From contig CAWJBI010000029.1 in assembly GCA_963841065.1 (NCBI GenBank), forward strand, positions 17,756 through 81,755: a stretch of 64,000 nucleotides of DNA, read 5' to 3'. The position numbers were made by a program, and so were the translations under genes. Below, piece by piece: positions 8,242 through 18,440 of the stretch. This stretch comes from M0108 sp963841065. Lineage in GTDB: Bacteria > Pseudomonadota > Gammaproteobacteria > Chromatiales > Chromatiaceae. The notes beneath the pieces were generated by a model. That model was not told where the DNA came from. It saw only the letters and a program-made list of their open reading frames with translations, and did not search any database. Numbering within the stretch: the stretch's first letter is position 1; each line of letters begins with the position of its first letter.

Positions 8242-9502
8242 AACTGGGTTCCTGCTTGAGCATTTCCGGGGTAACCAGGGTTACCTCGGATTCGGTGACA
8301 TAGAAGCCGTTGGCGCGATCGCGGTCTGGATCCAGGCCGATGTTCATCGCCTCGGGGATGCGGCAACCACGATCAATGACCGCGTTATGGATGCGGCAAT
8401 TACGGCCCACGTCCACGTCAGGCAGTATTACCGAGTCCTGAACGTAGGAATAGGAATTGACGCGGACGTTGGAAAAAAGCAGGGAATGGCGAACCACGGC
8501 GCCGGAAATGATACAGCCACCAGAAACCATGGAATCCACCGCCATGCCCCGGCGCTCCTCGTCGTCGAAGACAAACTTGGCCGGGGGCAATTGCTCCTGA
8601 TAGGTCCAGATCGGCCAGGAGGCATCGTAGAGGTTTAGGGGCGGGGTGACGCCGATCAACTCCAGGTTGGCCTGCCAAAAGGCATCGACGGTGCCCACGT
8701 CGCGCCAATAGGCCTGCTCGCCGCTGCGCACGTCCCGGAAGGGATAGGCCATCACCCGGTACTTTTCGATCACGCCAGGAATGATGTCCTTGCCAAAGTC
8801 GCGGCTGGAACCGGGCATATCCGAGTCCCGGATGAGTTGTTCGTAGAGAAATCCGCGATTGAAGACGTAAATGCCCATGGACGCCAGGGCCACGCCATCA
8901 CGCCCGGGGATGGGATCGGGCTGATCGGGCTTTTCGGCAAAGTGGCGGACCCGGTTGTCCCGGTCCACGGACATGACCCCAAATTCCCGGGCCTTGGCCA
9001 GATCGACCTCCAGACAGCCCACCGTCATATCGGCGCCCATCTCGACGTGCTGGGCGATCATGGCGCCATAATCCATCTTGTAGATATGGTCGCCGGCCAG
9101 GATCAGGACATAGTCTGGGTTGTGAGCCCGGATGATGTCCAGATTCTGGAAGACGGCGTCCGCGGTACCCGCGTACCAGGAGGTCTCGGTGACGCGCTGC
9201 TGAGCCGGCCAAAGCTCGACGAACTCGCCGAACTCGCCACGCAGGAAACCCCAACCCTTCTGAATATGCAGGATGAGGGAGTGGGACTTGTACTGGGTGA
9301 GGACGCCGATGCGGCGGATGCCCGAGTTGATGCAGTTCGAGAGCGGGAAATCGACGATGCGGAACTTGCCGCCAAAGGGCACCGCCGGCTTGGAGCGCCA
9401 CTTGGTGAGGTCCTGGAGGCGCGAGCCCCGACCACCGGCCAGAATCAGGGCCAGGGTGTTGCGGGTGAGGCGGCTGACGAAACGTTGAGTCGAATCCGGC
9501 AT
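8231..9502 (-). CDS. glgC: Glucose-1-phosphate adenylyltransferase (ADP-glucose pyrophosphorylase)
   Basis: A 423-residue GlgC, the committed step of glycogen synthesis (glucose-1-phosphate plus ATP to ADP-glucose). The nucleotide-binding loop LILAGGRGSRLQDLT is at residues 14-28, followed by the PAVPFGGKFRIVDFPLSN region, WYAGTADAVFQNL and GDHIYKMDYG. The C-terminal left-handed beta-helix (residues about 290-420) carries the usual hexapeptide-like repeats. Full family length. It heads an operon with the GH57 protein and a hypothetical protein and is divergent from glgB, with a 119-base intergenic region that must hold both promoters. Confidence 0.96.
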   Translation of the reverse strand: MPDSTQRFVSRLTRNTLALILAGGRGSRLQDLTKWRSKPAVPFGGKFRIVDFPLSNCINSGIRRIGVLTQYKSHSLILHIQKGWGFLRGEFGEFVELWPAQQRVTETSWYAGTADAVFQNLDIIRAHNPDYVLILAGDHIYKMDYGAMIAQHVEMGADMTVGCLEVDLAKAREFGVMSVDRDNRVRHFAEKPDQPDPIPGRDGVALASMGIYVFNRGFLYEQLIRDSDMPGSSRDFGKDIIPGVIEKYRVMAYPFRDVRSGEQAYWRDVGTVDAFWQANLELIGVTPPLNLYDASWPIWTYQEQLPPAKFVFDDEERRGMAVDSMVSGGCIISGAVVRHSLLFSNVRVNSYSYVQDSVILPDVDVGRNCRIHNAVIDRGCRIPEAMNIGLDPDRDRANGFYVTESEVTLVTPEMLKQEPSYVR

Positions 9503-9621
9503 GGAGAACCCCCTCGGCGATGGCTAATTTTGGCTGGCGTTTGGCTAAACACAAGGCTCCCTTATGGTAACATCATCCGCCGTTAAGCCATCGCCTCTTG
9601 CCGTGTAGGAGACACGCCGTC

Positions 9622-11874
9622 ATGCCCACGGGAACCCCCGCCACCGCCCAACTCCCCGAACACCTCCAGCGCATCCTCGAGGCCCGCCATCATGATCCCT
9701 TCGAGGTCCTGGGCCGCCATGTCAAGGACGGCGTATGCACCCTGAGGCTCTTTCTGCCCAAGGCCGAACGGGCGCGGGTCGCGGGGACCCAGGTGGAGGT
9801 CCCACGCATCGAGGGCACCGATCTCTTCGTCTGGGAGGGCGATCCCGCCCAGGTCCCACCCGGCTATCGCATCGACTGGACCGACCCTCAAGGTCAGGTC
9901 CATCGCCTCATTGACCCCTACGCCTTCCCCGCCCAACTCGGGGACTTCGACCTGCACCTCTTTGGCGAGGGCCGCCACTGGCATGCCTACCGTTTTCTTG
10001 GCGCCCATCCGCGTGTCGTGGCGGGGGTAGCTGGTACCCTCTTCGCCGTCTGGGCGCCCAACGCTCAGCGCGTCAGCGTGGTGGGTGACTTCAATGCCTG
10101 GGACGGGCGCGTTCATCCCATGCGGGCACGCGGCGGCTCCGGGGTCTGGGAAATCTTCCTGCCGGCCCTCGGGTCGGGCGAGTTCTACAAATTCGAGCTA
10201 CGCGACCAGCATGGCAACACCCACGTTAAAATCGACCCCTATGCCACCGCTTTTCAGACCCGCCCTGAAACGGCCTGCATCACCCAGGCCGACAGCGAAT
10301 TCGCCTGGGACGACGCCGCCTGGCTAGAGGAACGTGCCCAGGCCGATTGGTCACACCAGCCGCTGTCGGTCTATGAGGTACACCTCAGTTCCTGGCAACG
10401 CAGCGCCGATGGCAACTTCCTCGGCTACCGCGAGATCGCGGAGCGCCTGGCGGACTATGTCCAGGCGGCGGGCTTCACCCACGTCGAGCTCCTGCCCATT
10501 ACCGAGCACCCGCTGGATGCCTCCTGGGGCTACCAGACCACGGGCTATTTTGCCCCCACCAGCCGCTTCGGCGCACCGGAGGACTTCCGCTGGTTTGTGA
10601 ATCACCTGCATCGCAAGGGTATCGGCGTCCTCCTTGACTGGGTTCCCGCCCACTTCCCCCGCGATACCTTCGCCCTGGCCCGCTACGATGGCTCGGCCCT
10701 CTACGAACACGAGGACCCGCGCCTGGGCGAACATAAGGATTGGGGCACCCTGATCTTTAATTTCGGGCGTAACGAGGTAAAAAACTTCCTGCTCTCCAGC
10801 GCCCTCTTCTGGCTGGAGGAGTTCCACCTGGACGGCCTACGGGTGGACGCGGTGGCATCCATGCTCTACCTGGACTATTCCCGCAACGCCGGCGAGTGGA
10901 TACCCAACCGCTATGGCGGCAACGAGAACCTGGAGGCGGTGGACTTCCTGCGCCAGCTCAATGAGGTCACCCACGGCCAGCACCCCGGCACCCTCATGAT
11001 CGCCGAGGAATCCACCGCCTGGCCGGCGGTCTCGCGGCCGACCTTCGCCGGCGGCCTGGGCTTCACCATGAAGTGGAACATGGGCTGGATGCACGACACC
11101 CTGGCCTACTTCTCCAAGGACCCGATCTACCGGCATTATCATCACGACATGCTGACTTTCGGGCTGCTGTACGCCTTCACCGAGAACTTCGTCCTGCCCT
11201 TCTCCCATGACGAGGTGGTACACGGCAAGCACTCTCTGCTCGACCGCATGCCCGGCGACGGCTGGCGCAAGTTTGCCGGGCTGCGCCTGCTCTATGCCTT
11301 CATGTTCACCTATCCAGGCAAGAAGCTGCTCTTCCAGGGCTGTGAGTTCGGACAGGGGCGAGAATGGGACTTCGCCGCCGAGTTGGATTGGTACCTGCTC
11401 GAACGTGAGCCTCATCAGGGCATTCACCAACTGGTCGCGGACCTTAACCGTCTCTATCGCCGGCAGCGTGCCCTGTACGACCTGGACTTTCAGGATACGG
11501 GATTCGAATGGATTGACTGTAACGACAGTTCCCAGGCCGTCCTGAGCTACCTGCGCAAGGACCGCACCGGGGAGGCCAAGGTGTTAGCCCTGTTCAACTT
11601 TACCCCGGTGCCGCGCCCCGGCTACCGCCTCGGGGTACCCGAGGCCGGTTTTTACCGCGAGCTCATCAACTCGGACGCCGAGATCTATGGCGGCAGCTCC
11701 TTTGGCGAGCGCGTGGGTGGCGCCTCCGAACCCGTGGAATGGATGGGACGACCCCATTCCATCCTCGTGGATCTGCCCCCCCTCGCGGGTGTCGTCCTCG
11801 TACTCGACCCCACTGCCGAGCCAGGCGAGCCCACCCGGGAGCCCGATGAGGCCCAGGACGCGGATGCGCAATAA
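9622..11874 (+). CDS. glgB: 1,4-alpha-glucan branching enzyme
   Basis: A 750-residue GH13 branching enzyme. An N-terminal N1 domain (about 15-110) precedes the CBM48 module (GTLFAVWAPNAQRVSVVGDFN) and the catalytic barrel. Catalytic residues are visible in FHLDGLRVDAVASMLYLDY (nucleophile Asp), MIAEEST (acid/base Glu) and LPFSHDEVVHGK (transition-state Asp). A C-terminal beta domain follows. I prefer the ATG at 9622 over an upstream TTG at 9598 because TAGGAGA lies ten bases before it. It introduces alpha-1,6 branches into the glucan made from ADP-glucose. A glycogen synthase gene is not in the window. Confidence 0.96.
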   Translation: MPTGTPATAQLPEHLQRILEARHHDPFEVLGRHVKDGVCTLRLFLPKAERARVAGTQVEVPRIEGTDLFVWEGDPAQVPPGYRIDWTDPQGQVHRLIDPYAFPAQLGDFDLHLFGEGRHWHAYRFLGAHPRVVAGVAGTLFAVWAPNAQRVSVVGDFNAWDGRVHPMRARGGSGVWEIFLPALGSGEFYKFELRDQHGNTHVKIDPYATAFQTRPETACITQADSEFAWDDAAWLEERAQADWSHQPLSVYEVHLSSWQRSADGNFLGYREIAERLADYVQAAGFTHVELLPITEHPLDASWGYQTTGYFAPTSRFGAPEDFRWFVNHLHRKGIGVLLDWVPAHFPRDTFALARYDGSALYEHEDPRLGEHKDWGTLIFNFGRNEVKNFLLSSALFWLEEFHLDGLRVDAVASMLYLDYSRNAGEWIPNRYGGNENLEAVDFLRQLNEVTHGQHPGTLMIAEESTAWPAVSRPTFAGGLGFTMKWNMGWMHDTLAYFSKDPIYRHYHHDMLTFGLLYAFTENFVLPFSHDEVVHGKHSLLDRMPGDGWRKFAGLRLLYAFMFTYPGKKLLFQGCEFGQGREWDFAAELDWYLLEREPHQGIHQLVADLNRLYRRQRALYDLDFQDTGFEWIDCNDSSQAVLSYLRKDRTGEAKVLALFNFTPVPRPGYRLGVPEAGFYRELINSDAEIYGGSSFGERVGGASEPVEWMGRPHSILVDLPPLAGVVLVLDPTAEPGEPTREPDEAQDADAQ

Positions 11875-11911
11875 ACACTTATGATTGCCTAGGGGAAGCC
11901 CCTTAAACCGG

Positions 11912-11946
11912 TCTGGCTGGGGTTCGTACTGCTGACCCCAGCCGGA
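11912..11946. terminator. Bidirectional hairpin between glgB and the hemerythrin gene
   Basis: A 9-bp stem GGCTGGGGT / ACCCCAGCC with an 11-base loop, extendable by three further pairs including one G-T, lies between the convergent stop codons of glgB and the hemerythrin gene. A smaller AGGGG-AAG-CCCCT hairpin (11891-11903) precedes it. Its position suits termination from both sides, though no long T-run follows. Confidence 0.6.
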
Positions 11947-11979
11947 GATTGGCCGAAGAAACGTCTCGGCGAGCGCCGA

Positions 11980-12528
11980 TCAAACCCTGGCCTGGGACGA
12001 GAGATGCTTGTAAATCGTATGGATACGCTGCAAATCCGTCTCGCTTAGCAGCGGATCTATGGTCTGCGCCACCTCGTCCTGAATCGCCGCCCAGTCCTCT
12101 TCCTTCAACACCCGACGGGCCAGGGGAAAGGCCTCGGCCTCTTCGAGGTCGAGATGAGCACGCAGGGTCGCGACCATTTCCCGGCCGTAGGCCTCGATCT
12201 GATCCCGGCGCTGGACCTCGTCGTTGATGACCCCGTCGACGGCTTGGCGGAAATTGTGGGTCATCTCGTTCAGGGCCTGGTGCTGGCGTGTGAGGACATC
12301 CAGGTAGGCCTGGTGCTGGCCCGCCAGGCGGAGACGCTCGCGGATCAACTCCTCCATGGGATGGTGGATCTGGTCCGAATACTCCTCCATGTACTGCAGC
12401 AGCTCGCTGAGGATTTCGTAGTCCGGCTCCCGGCCGTCGTGAAACCTGGCCAGAATATCGTCCAACAGGTCGAGCAACTGGCTGATCTGCTTGTGCTCAT
12501 GATGGAGGCGATCAAGTACTTGCGTCAT
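11980..12528 (-). CDS. Hemerythrin HHE-domain protein
   Basis: A 182-residue all-helical protein with the HHE cation-binding pattern. Iron ligands are expected among the histidines and acidic residues in DRLHHEHKQIS (start), SDQIHHPMEELI (about residue 55), TRQHQALNEM (about 85) and LRAHLDLEEAEAFP (about 125). Bacterial proteins of this kind bind a di-iron centre and are implicated in oxygen or nitric oxide sensing, iron storage or repair of iron-sulfur centres. No additional signalling domain is present, so it probably acts as a soluble O2/NO-binding protein, useful to an organism that lives at oxic-anoxic interfaces. Monocistronic by position. Confidence 0.85.
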   Translation of the reverse strand: MTQVLDRLHHEHKQISQLLDLLDDILARFHDGREPDYEILSELLQYMEEYSDQIHHPMEELIRERLRLAGQHQAYLDVLTRQHQALNEMTHNFRQAVDGVINDEVQRRDQIEAYGREMVATLRAHLDLEEAEAFPLARRVLKEEDWAAIQDEVAQTIDPLLSETDLQRIHTIYKHLSSQARV

Positions 12529-12652
12529 GGGTCATAGTCCTCTTCAAATGGATGCAGGCTCCAACGGCTCGGCCAGCATGACGGGAAAATAGTCAAGGCC
12601 TAGTATGGCATAGTTGGGCTCGGGTGGCGCCAATGGCCACCCTGGGCATGGC

Positions 12653-14377
12653 TTATACCCTCTGGCCAGCCAGCGATTTGATCCGCCCCGAGAGCCAATG
12701 CCAGAGGGTCCCCTCGGGGGAACTGGCACCCGTGAGGACGTAATTGAGGGAGTGGACGTTCTGCAAGGTCCAACCCAGGCGGGAGCGGCCCCGGGGACGG
12801 CCGCACAGAAGCAGGCGATCGCCAGGGCCGATCCGACGGTCCTGGGATGGCAAGAGTTCGCGCGCCTCGCCTTGGACTAGCAGCAAGGGAATGATGGGCA
12901 GGGTGTGTTCGCGGGCGCGGGGATCGCGCAAGAGGGTACCCAAGGTGACCTCCGCGCCCCGCCCTGTCATAACGCAGATGGCATGGGCGCTTTCGTCATC
13001 GAAGGCAACCTCCCACACATCCGGCACCTGGTGGTCAACCAGGGCCAGGATGCGACTCACCAGCTCGCAAGACCAGGCGTGGTCCTGAAATCGAACAAGC
13101 TGCTCGAACTCGGTAAGCAGGGGGGTAACCAAAAGGATGCGGATGCGGTCGGCAATGATGGTGCTCGGGTGCATCACGATGTCGGCGCCCACCGCCCGGA
13201 AGAGTTCCTCGTTATCCTTGTGATTCTCCCGCACCACGATAAAGAGATTGGGGTTGAGGGTTCGTGCCGTCATGACAATGGAGAGGTTGTTGGCATCGTT
13301 ATGGGTGCCCACCACCAGACCCACGGCGCGCCGCACGCCCGCCTGTTCCAGGGTATGGGCCTCGGTTCCCCACCCCAGGACCAGGGGTATCCCTTCGGGC
13401 TTTCCGGTCAATTCCGGTGCGGCCTCCACCAACACCAAATCCATCCCCCGCGCGCCAAGATTGGCCGCGATCGCCTTGCCAAATCGCCCATAACCACAGA
13501 GGATCCACAGTCCCGCGGCGGGCGGCATGTGGGGATCCTGGAGGGGTTCGCCCTGCAGGCCGGACAGCCAGTCCCTCATCAGGGTCAGGCAAGGGGTGGC
13601 GATGGCCATGGCCAGGTAGGCGCCAAATATATCGAAAGGGTCGTAGATAAAATCGGTACCGAAGGAGGCCATGTTGGCCTCCACCTCATGGGAGTCGGCA
13701 CGGCAGACGACCTTGACCTCGGGATGCATCAGCTTGGCGGCGATGGCGATCTTGAGGTTGGTCTCGTTAACGTCGGTCAAGGCCACCACGGCCGCGCACA
13801 AGGGGTGCTTGAGCCCCGCCTCCAACAGATGATGGGGACGACGCGCGTCGCCATGCAGGGCGGGCACATACTCGCGCAGATTTTCCAGCTGAAGCAGATC
13901 GACCCGTTCCTGGCGCTGATCGATCACCACCGCGTGCCGATTGCCATCGGTAATGGCCTGAACCAGTGCGCTACCCGTCTCCCCATAGCCACAGACCAGG
14001 TAAAAGGGTTCCCTCATCCGCCGGATGCGCCGGGCAAAGCGCAACTCCGCCAGGGAGTGTTGAAAGGTCATATCCTGGAGCAGGGCGATCAGGGTGCCGA
14101 TAGAGTAGAACCAGCCCACCACCGTCAGATAGATGGCAATGGTGACCCAGGCGCGTTGGGCATCGGTAAAGGCATAGGGGATCTCGCCAAAGCCGATGGT
14201 GGTGGCGGTGTAGCTGAAAAAGTAGAAGGCATGGAAAAAATCCATGTGCCAGAGATTGCCCTGGGCGTCCTGGCCTGGGATCAGCACCAGCCCCATGACG
14301 GAGACCGAGTAGATGATAATGAGGACGATCAGCGGGGCGCGCATGCGCCGGAAGATCAGGAAAGCGACGTTATCCAT
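12653..14377 (-). CDS. Potassium channel protein with two RCK/TrkA-N domains
   Basis: A 574-residue protein. The first 110 residues hold two transmembrane helices around a pore loop with selectivity filter TTIGFGE (residues 59-65), close to the K+ channel consensus TVGYG. A Rossmann-type RCK domain begins near residue 126 (FYLVCGYGETGSALV) and a second near 290 (LWILCGYGRFGKAIAANLG); each is followed by a TrkA-C-like region. Such channels are gated by cytoplasmic ligands (Ca2+, nucleotides) bound to the RCK ring. Upstream on the same strand lies a small DUF6394 membrane protein, 98 bases away, suggesting a two-gene unit. Confidence 0.9.
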   Translation of the reverse strand: MDNVAFLIFRRMRAPLIVLIIIYSVSVMGLVLIPGQDAQGNLWHMDFFHAFYFFSYTATTIGFGEIPYAFTDAQRAWVTIAIYLTVVGWFYSIGTLIALLQDMTFQHSLAELRFARRIRRMREPFYLVCGYGETGSALVQAITDGNRHAVVIDQRQERVDLLQLENLREYVPALHGDARRPHHLLEAGLKHPLCAAVVALTDVNETNLKIAIAAKLMHPEVKVVCRADSHEVEANMASFGTDFIYDPFDIFGAYLAMAIATPCLTLMRDWLSGLQGEPLQDPHMPPAAGLWILCGYGRFGKAIAANLGARGMDLVLVEAAPELTGKPEGIPLVLGWGTEAHTLEQAGVRRAVGLVVGTHNDANNLSIVMTARTLNPNLFIVVRENHKDNEELFRAVGADIVMHPSTIIADRIRILLVTPLLTEFEQLVRFQDHAWSCELVSRILALVDHQVPDVWEVAFDDESAHAICVMTGRGAEVTLGTLLRDPRAREHTLPIIPLLLVQGEARELLPSQDRRIGPGDRLLLCGRPRGRSRLGWTLQNVHSLNYVLTGASSPEGTLWHWLSGRIKSLAGQRV

Positions 14378-14475
14378 GGGAATCAGTCAACCCTATGGCA
14401 TATTCCAGGTGCCCACTGGCCACGGGGTGGGCGGCCTTGCCTTAACCAGGCCCCAGGGCAAAGGGGGGCCACGCA

Positions 14476-14859
14476 TTAGCGCCGCAGCATGACGGTCTCG
14501 ATGACCAGCAGCACGACCGAGATGACATTGGCGATCATGGCGCCGCCGCTCAGGGAGACGATGCTGGCGGTTACCCCAGGCGTCAGGCCCGTCGCCGCGA
14601 CATGCACCGCCACCGCCCAGACGACCACGGCGGCGATGAGTTGCAGCATGGCCGCCAGGCTGGTGGCCAGGAGTACGGCCCCCAACTGGGTGCGGTCCCC
14701 AAACTTGAGCACCGTGGCGATCGCGTTCACCACCAGCGTGGCAAAGAGTTCCCACACATGGTGATGCTCGGGATTGTCCACATCGCCGACAAAAAACCCA
14801 AAGTTAAGGGTCAGTGCCAGGACGATGAAGAAGCCAAAGACAACCTTTTCAGGATTCAT
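14476..14859 (-). CDS. DUF6394-type small membrane protein
   Basis: A 127-residue protein with a first hydrophobic helix (MNPEKVVFGFFIVLALTLNFGFF), a short polar stretch with three consecutive histidines, then two or three more helices. I recognise the N-terminus as that of the uncharacterised family annotated DUF6394; the function is unknown. The ATG at 14857-14859 is preferred because the upstream in-frame extension to 15003 is a proline-rich translation of intergenic sequence. It is directly upstream of, and probably co-transcribed with, the RCK potassium channel, which makes a role in ion homeostasis a reasonable guess. Confidence 0.7.
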   Translation of the reverse strand: MNPEKVVFGFFIVLALTLNFGFFVGDVDNPEHHHVWELFATLVVNAIATVLKFGDRTQLGAVLLATSLAAMLQLIAAVVVWAVAVHVAATGLTPGVTASIVSLSGGAMIANVISVVLLVIETVMLRR

Positions 14860-15113
14860 GGAGATACCTGGCATGGGACTGGGACTGGGGGAAGCACCGC
14901 CCTCCCCCATCCTGGGTGAAGGGGGCGCGGGGTGACGAATTATCCCCCCCAAGCCAGGGCAGGTAAAGAAATCGTAAATGCCATGATGGGCGAGGCACAT
15001 CACTCTGGCCCCTTGCCAAGCTCGGTATCATCCTTGCCGTGTTTTGCCCATCCGCAGTAGCCCTGGCTGGCCCGCCTTTAGCCCGGCCAGACACTCGGCC
15101 AGACCGCGGTCCC

Positions 15114-17655
15114 TTAGGCCGGATTTTCCAGTCGGGGATGATCCTGGTCCGCTAAAAAATCCAGGACGACCCGCCAGTGCCCATCCAGACGCAGACGGGC
15201 GTCGAGTTGGGCGCCACCGCCATCGCCGAAGCCCTGGATCACCCCGGTACGACCGGTGGCAATGAGGCGGTGAATCTCAGCCTGCGTCAGCAAGCGCCCG
15301 GAGACCTCCTTCCAGACCACGAAGTCGCAGCCTTCCCGATAGCGGTCGCAACCAAAGCCCCGGCGGCCCTCGATGATGCGACCCATCCCGCACTTGGGAC
15401 AGATCAGTGGCCCCAGGGGTAATCCGGCCTCACCCGCGGGCTCCCCCGAGCCGCTCCCGACCGCTCCTGGTGAAGCCGCCACGGGGGACGGGGAGGGGAC
15501 GCGCTCCGTGGACGGTCCCTCGAAATCGAAGGCGACCCTGCCATCCTGATCCAACTTCAAGCGAGCCGCAAAGGGCCTTCCGGTCTTGGCTACGAAGCCC
15601 TCGACCCTATCCGTCCGCCCCTCCGCCAACAGTTGCCGGATCAGCTTCTTATCAAGCCTGAGTCCCGCCAAGGTCTTCCAGAGCGTCAGGCCGCACCCCT
15701 CGGTATAACGGCTGCAGCCGAAGGCCTTGGCGGTTTCCAGCACCTTGCCCTTCTTACAGAGAGGACAGAGGCCCAGATCCGTGGCGCGCGCCGGCGGGGC
15801 CTGCCGCGACCCACCGCGCTTGCCCCTGGGCTGGCCAGGGCCCGCGGCGGCCGCCTGCTCCGGGGTCAAGGCCGCGCCCTGGGCCACGACGGGGATGAGA
15901 TGACGCACCCAGGCGACGATATCGCGATAAAAGTCCTCGGCCTGGCCTTGACCCTGCTCCACATCCTTGAGCCGCTGCTCCCAGCTCGCCGTCAGCTCCG
16001 GGCTGCGCAGGGGCTCCGCCACCAGACCGATGAGGGCCAGGCCCTTGGCGGTCGCCCGCAGTTGTTTACGCTGACGCTCGACATAGCCGCTCCGAATGAG
16101 CTTTTCGATGATGGCGGCGCGGGTGGCGGGCGTGCCCAGGCCGGACTCCTTCATGGCCGACGCCAGGGCATCGTCCTCGATCTCGCGCCCGGCGCTCTTC
16201 ATGGCCGCCAGCAGGGTCGCGTCATCGTAGGGGCGTGGGGGCTGGGTCTCTTTTTCCACGACCTCCAGGCCGGTGACATGGACCCTTTGACCGGCGGTCA
16301 GGAGCGGCAGGACAGCCTCCTCGTTCTCGCCCCCCGCCATGACGCGCCGGGGGAGGCTCCACCCGCTTCCAGCCGGGGTCCAGGACCCGGGAACCACGGG
16401 CGACAAAGTCGGCGCCACCGATATCCAGGATGACACGCGTTTCCTCCACCAGCTCATCGGGCAGGAAGATGGCGACAAAGCGCGCCACCACCAGCTCGAA
16501 GACCCGACGCGCCGCCTCCGGCAGATGGGCGGTGGGGCGCTTGCCAGTGGGCAGGATGGCGTGATGATCCGTGAGCTTGGTGCTGTCCACATAGGCCTTG
16601 CCGAGTTGGAGGCCGGCCGCCAGACGCTGGCTCGCCTCGGCCGCCAGGGGGTGTTCCAGGCCGGTGAGGATGCCCGGGAGCAGGGGCAACATATCCTCGC
16701 CGATGTGGCGACTCTCGGTGCGCGGGTAGCTGATGAGCTTGTAGGTCTCATAGAGGGCCTGAGCCTGCTCCAGCACCTGGGCGGCGGTGAGGCCGAAGCG
16801 GCGGTTGGCGTCCCGCTGCAGATTGGTGAGGTCGTAGAGGGGCGGTGGCCGATTATGGCGCACCTTCTGGTCCACCCGCTTCACCCGGCCCTGGGTATGC
16901 GGCGCCAGTTCCCGCTGGAGGCGCTCGACCTCGGCCCGATTGTCGAGGCGGGTCTCGCCATCCCGGCAATAGCGGGCGCTGAAGCCCTCCGCCAGGGTCG
17001 CCACTAATTCGTAAAAAAAGACCTTGACGAAGCCGGCGATGGCCTGATCGCGGGCCACGATCATGGCCAGGGTCGGCGTCTGCACCCGGCCGATGGTGCA
17101 GAGCACCCGGTTATGGACCGTGTAGGCGCGGGTGAGGTTCATCCCCACCAGCCAGTCCGCCTGGGCACGGGCCCGCGCCGCCTGGGCCAGGGGTTCGAAG
17201 GCCGCGCCGGGCTTGAGATGGGCAAAGCCCGCGCGGATCGCCTCGTCGGTCAGGCTGGACACCCAGAGGCGCTGGACGGGCTTGCAACAGTGGGCGAACT
17301 CGTAGATGAGGCGAAAGATGTTCTCGCCCTCGCGCCCGGCATCCGTGGCACAGATGACGGCCTGGGTATCCGGGGCATTGAGCAGGCCCTGGACGATCTT
17401 TAACTGGCTGGCGGTGCGCGGGTCGGACCGCAATTGCCAGCGCTCCGGGATCATGGGCAGTTGGGCCAGGGACCAGCGCCCCGACCAAGAGGCGCCATAG
17501 TCATCTGGCTCGGCGAAATGGACCAGATGACCCAGGGCCCAGGTGACGCGGTAGCCCTGACCCTCCAGGAAGCCCTCGCCCTTGCGCCCGGCCCCAAGAA
17601 TGCGGGCGATATCGCGGGCGACGCTGGGCTTTTCGGCCAGGACGAGAATGGTCAA
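15114..17655 (-). CDS. topB: DNA topoisomerase III, single frameshift
   Basis: Two overlapping frames together encode one type IA topoisomerase. The first, from the TTG at 17653-17655, gives the TOPRIM part (LVLAEKPSVARDIARIL), CATDAGREGENIFR, and the catalytic tyrosine segment LISYPRTESRHIGED. The second continues through LGTPATRAAIIEKLIR and two cysteine-containing C-terminal modules (CPLCKKG...CSRYTEGC and CPKCGMG...CDRYREGC) to 15114. Dropping one base from the G run at 16349-16353 joins them as EPPRRVMAGGENEE, giving about 846 residues. This may be a sequence error or a recent mutation; I see no slippery site typical of programmed shifting. The gene starts 20 bases after the J-domain gene and is probably in its operon. 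Confidence 0.85.
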
Positions 17656-17675
17656 GGGAGATCCCGCGCGGCCAC

Positions 17676-18437
17676 TCAATCGTCCAGCAGGACGCGTTTG
17701 GCCTCGTTGATCTTGGCGGCCAGATAGTCGGACCCCCCCCGATCCGGGTGCAATCGCTGCATCAGACGGCGATGGGCGTCGCGAATGGCTGCGGCGTCCG
17801 CCCCCGCCGCCAGGCCCAGCACGGCCAGGGCCTCCTCCTGATTCATGGGGCCACCGCTCGCCTGGGCCTGGGGTCCCCCGGGCGTCGTCTGGCGCCACTC
17901 CTCGCCCAGGGTTCTATCCAGGTAGGCCTCCAGCAGGCTGGCCGACTGGACATCCTCGCGGTGACAAAGGTCCAGGAGGCGCAACAGGGCGTCTCCCGCC
18001 AACTCGGAAAGGCGTTGTCCCTGAAATTCACCCTCCAGAACCCGGCCATCCATATCACCGCTGGCGTGATCCAGGGTCATTTCGAGAAAGCGGGTGCGAA
18101 TCGAGGAACTTTGACCCGCTGGACCCGACGCCCCGGCCTGGGCGGCACCCCCGGCGAGACCGCCCAGGCCGAGTGAGCGCAGTGTCTGACGGATAGCCGG
18201 CAACATCAGCAGGAGATTGATACCACGCATGGCCACGGGGATGGCGGCGGCCAGGGCGGCAAAGAGGGGATTGAGGCGCCCGGTCAGGGCCAAAGCGACC
18301 AGGAGACCCACGAGGCCCCACAAGGCGCCCTGCCGCAAGCGCTGGGAAACCTGGGCGGTTGATGTCTTGCGGAACCAGTGCAGGAACCAGACAAAACCGG
18401 CAACCAGCAGGACGAGGAGAAGTAGTCGACCGACCAT
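17676..18437 (-). CDS. Membrane-anchored J-domain protein
   Basis: A 253-residue protein with two hydrophobic segments near the N-terminus (residues 3-20 and about 40-75), a variable middle, and a C-terminal J-domain at about 195-253 containing the HPD motif (MQRLHPDRGGSDY) that stimulates Hsp70 ATPase. The layout, with the membrane part first and J-domain last, resembles DjlA/Tim14-type co-chaperones rather than DnaJ. The central region includes an acidic helical segment like TerB/DjlA N-domains, but I am not certain of that. It lies 3 bases after the VWA gene and 20 before topB on the same strand, forming an apparent three-gene unit. Confidence 0.8.
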   Translation of the reverse strand: MVGRLLLLVLLVAGFVWFLHWFRKTSTAQVSQRLRQGALWGLVGLLVALALTGRLNPLFAALAAAIPVAMRGINLLLMLPAIRQTLRSLGLGGLAGGAAQAGASGPAGQSSSIRTRFLEMTLDHASGDMDGRVLEGEFQGQRLSELAGDALLRLLDLCHREDVQSASLLEAYLDRTLGEEWRQTTPGGPQAQASGGPMNQEEALAVLGLAAGADAAAIRDAHRRLMQRLHPDRGGSDYLAAKINEAKRVLLDD

Positions 18438-18440
18438 GGA

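Noticed and set aside
16349..16353. Programmed +1 frameshifting in topB
   Set aside because: There is no shifty codon plus stop or stimulatory structure, and the same one-base defect occurs in unrelated genes, so an indel or error is simpler.
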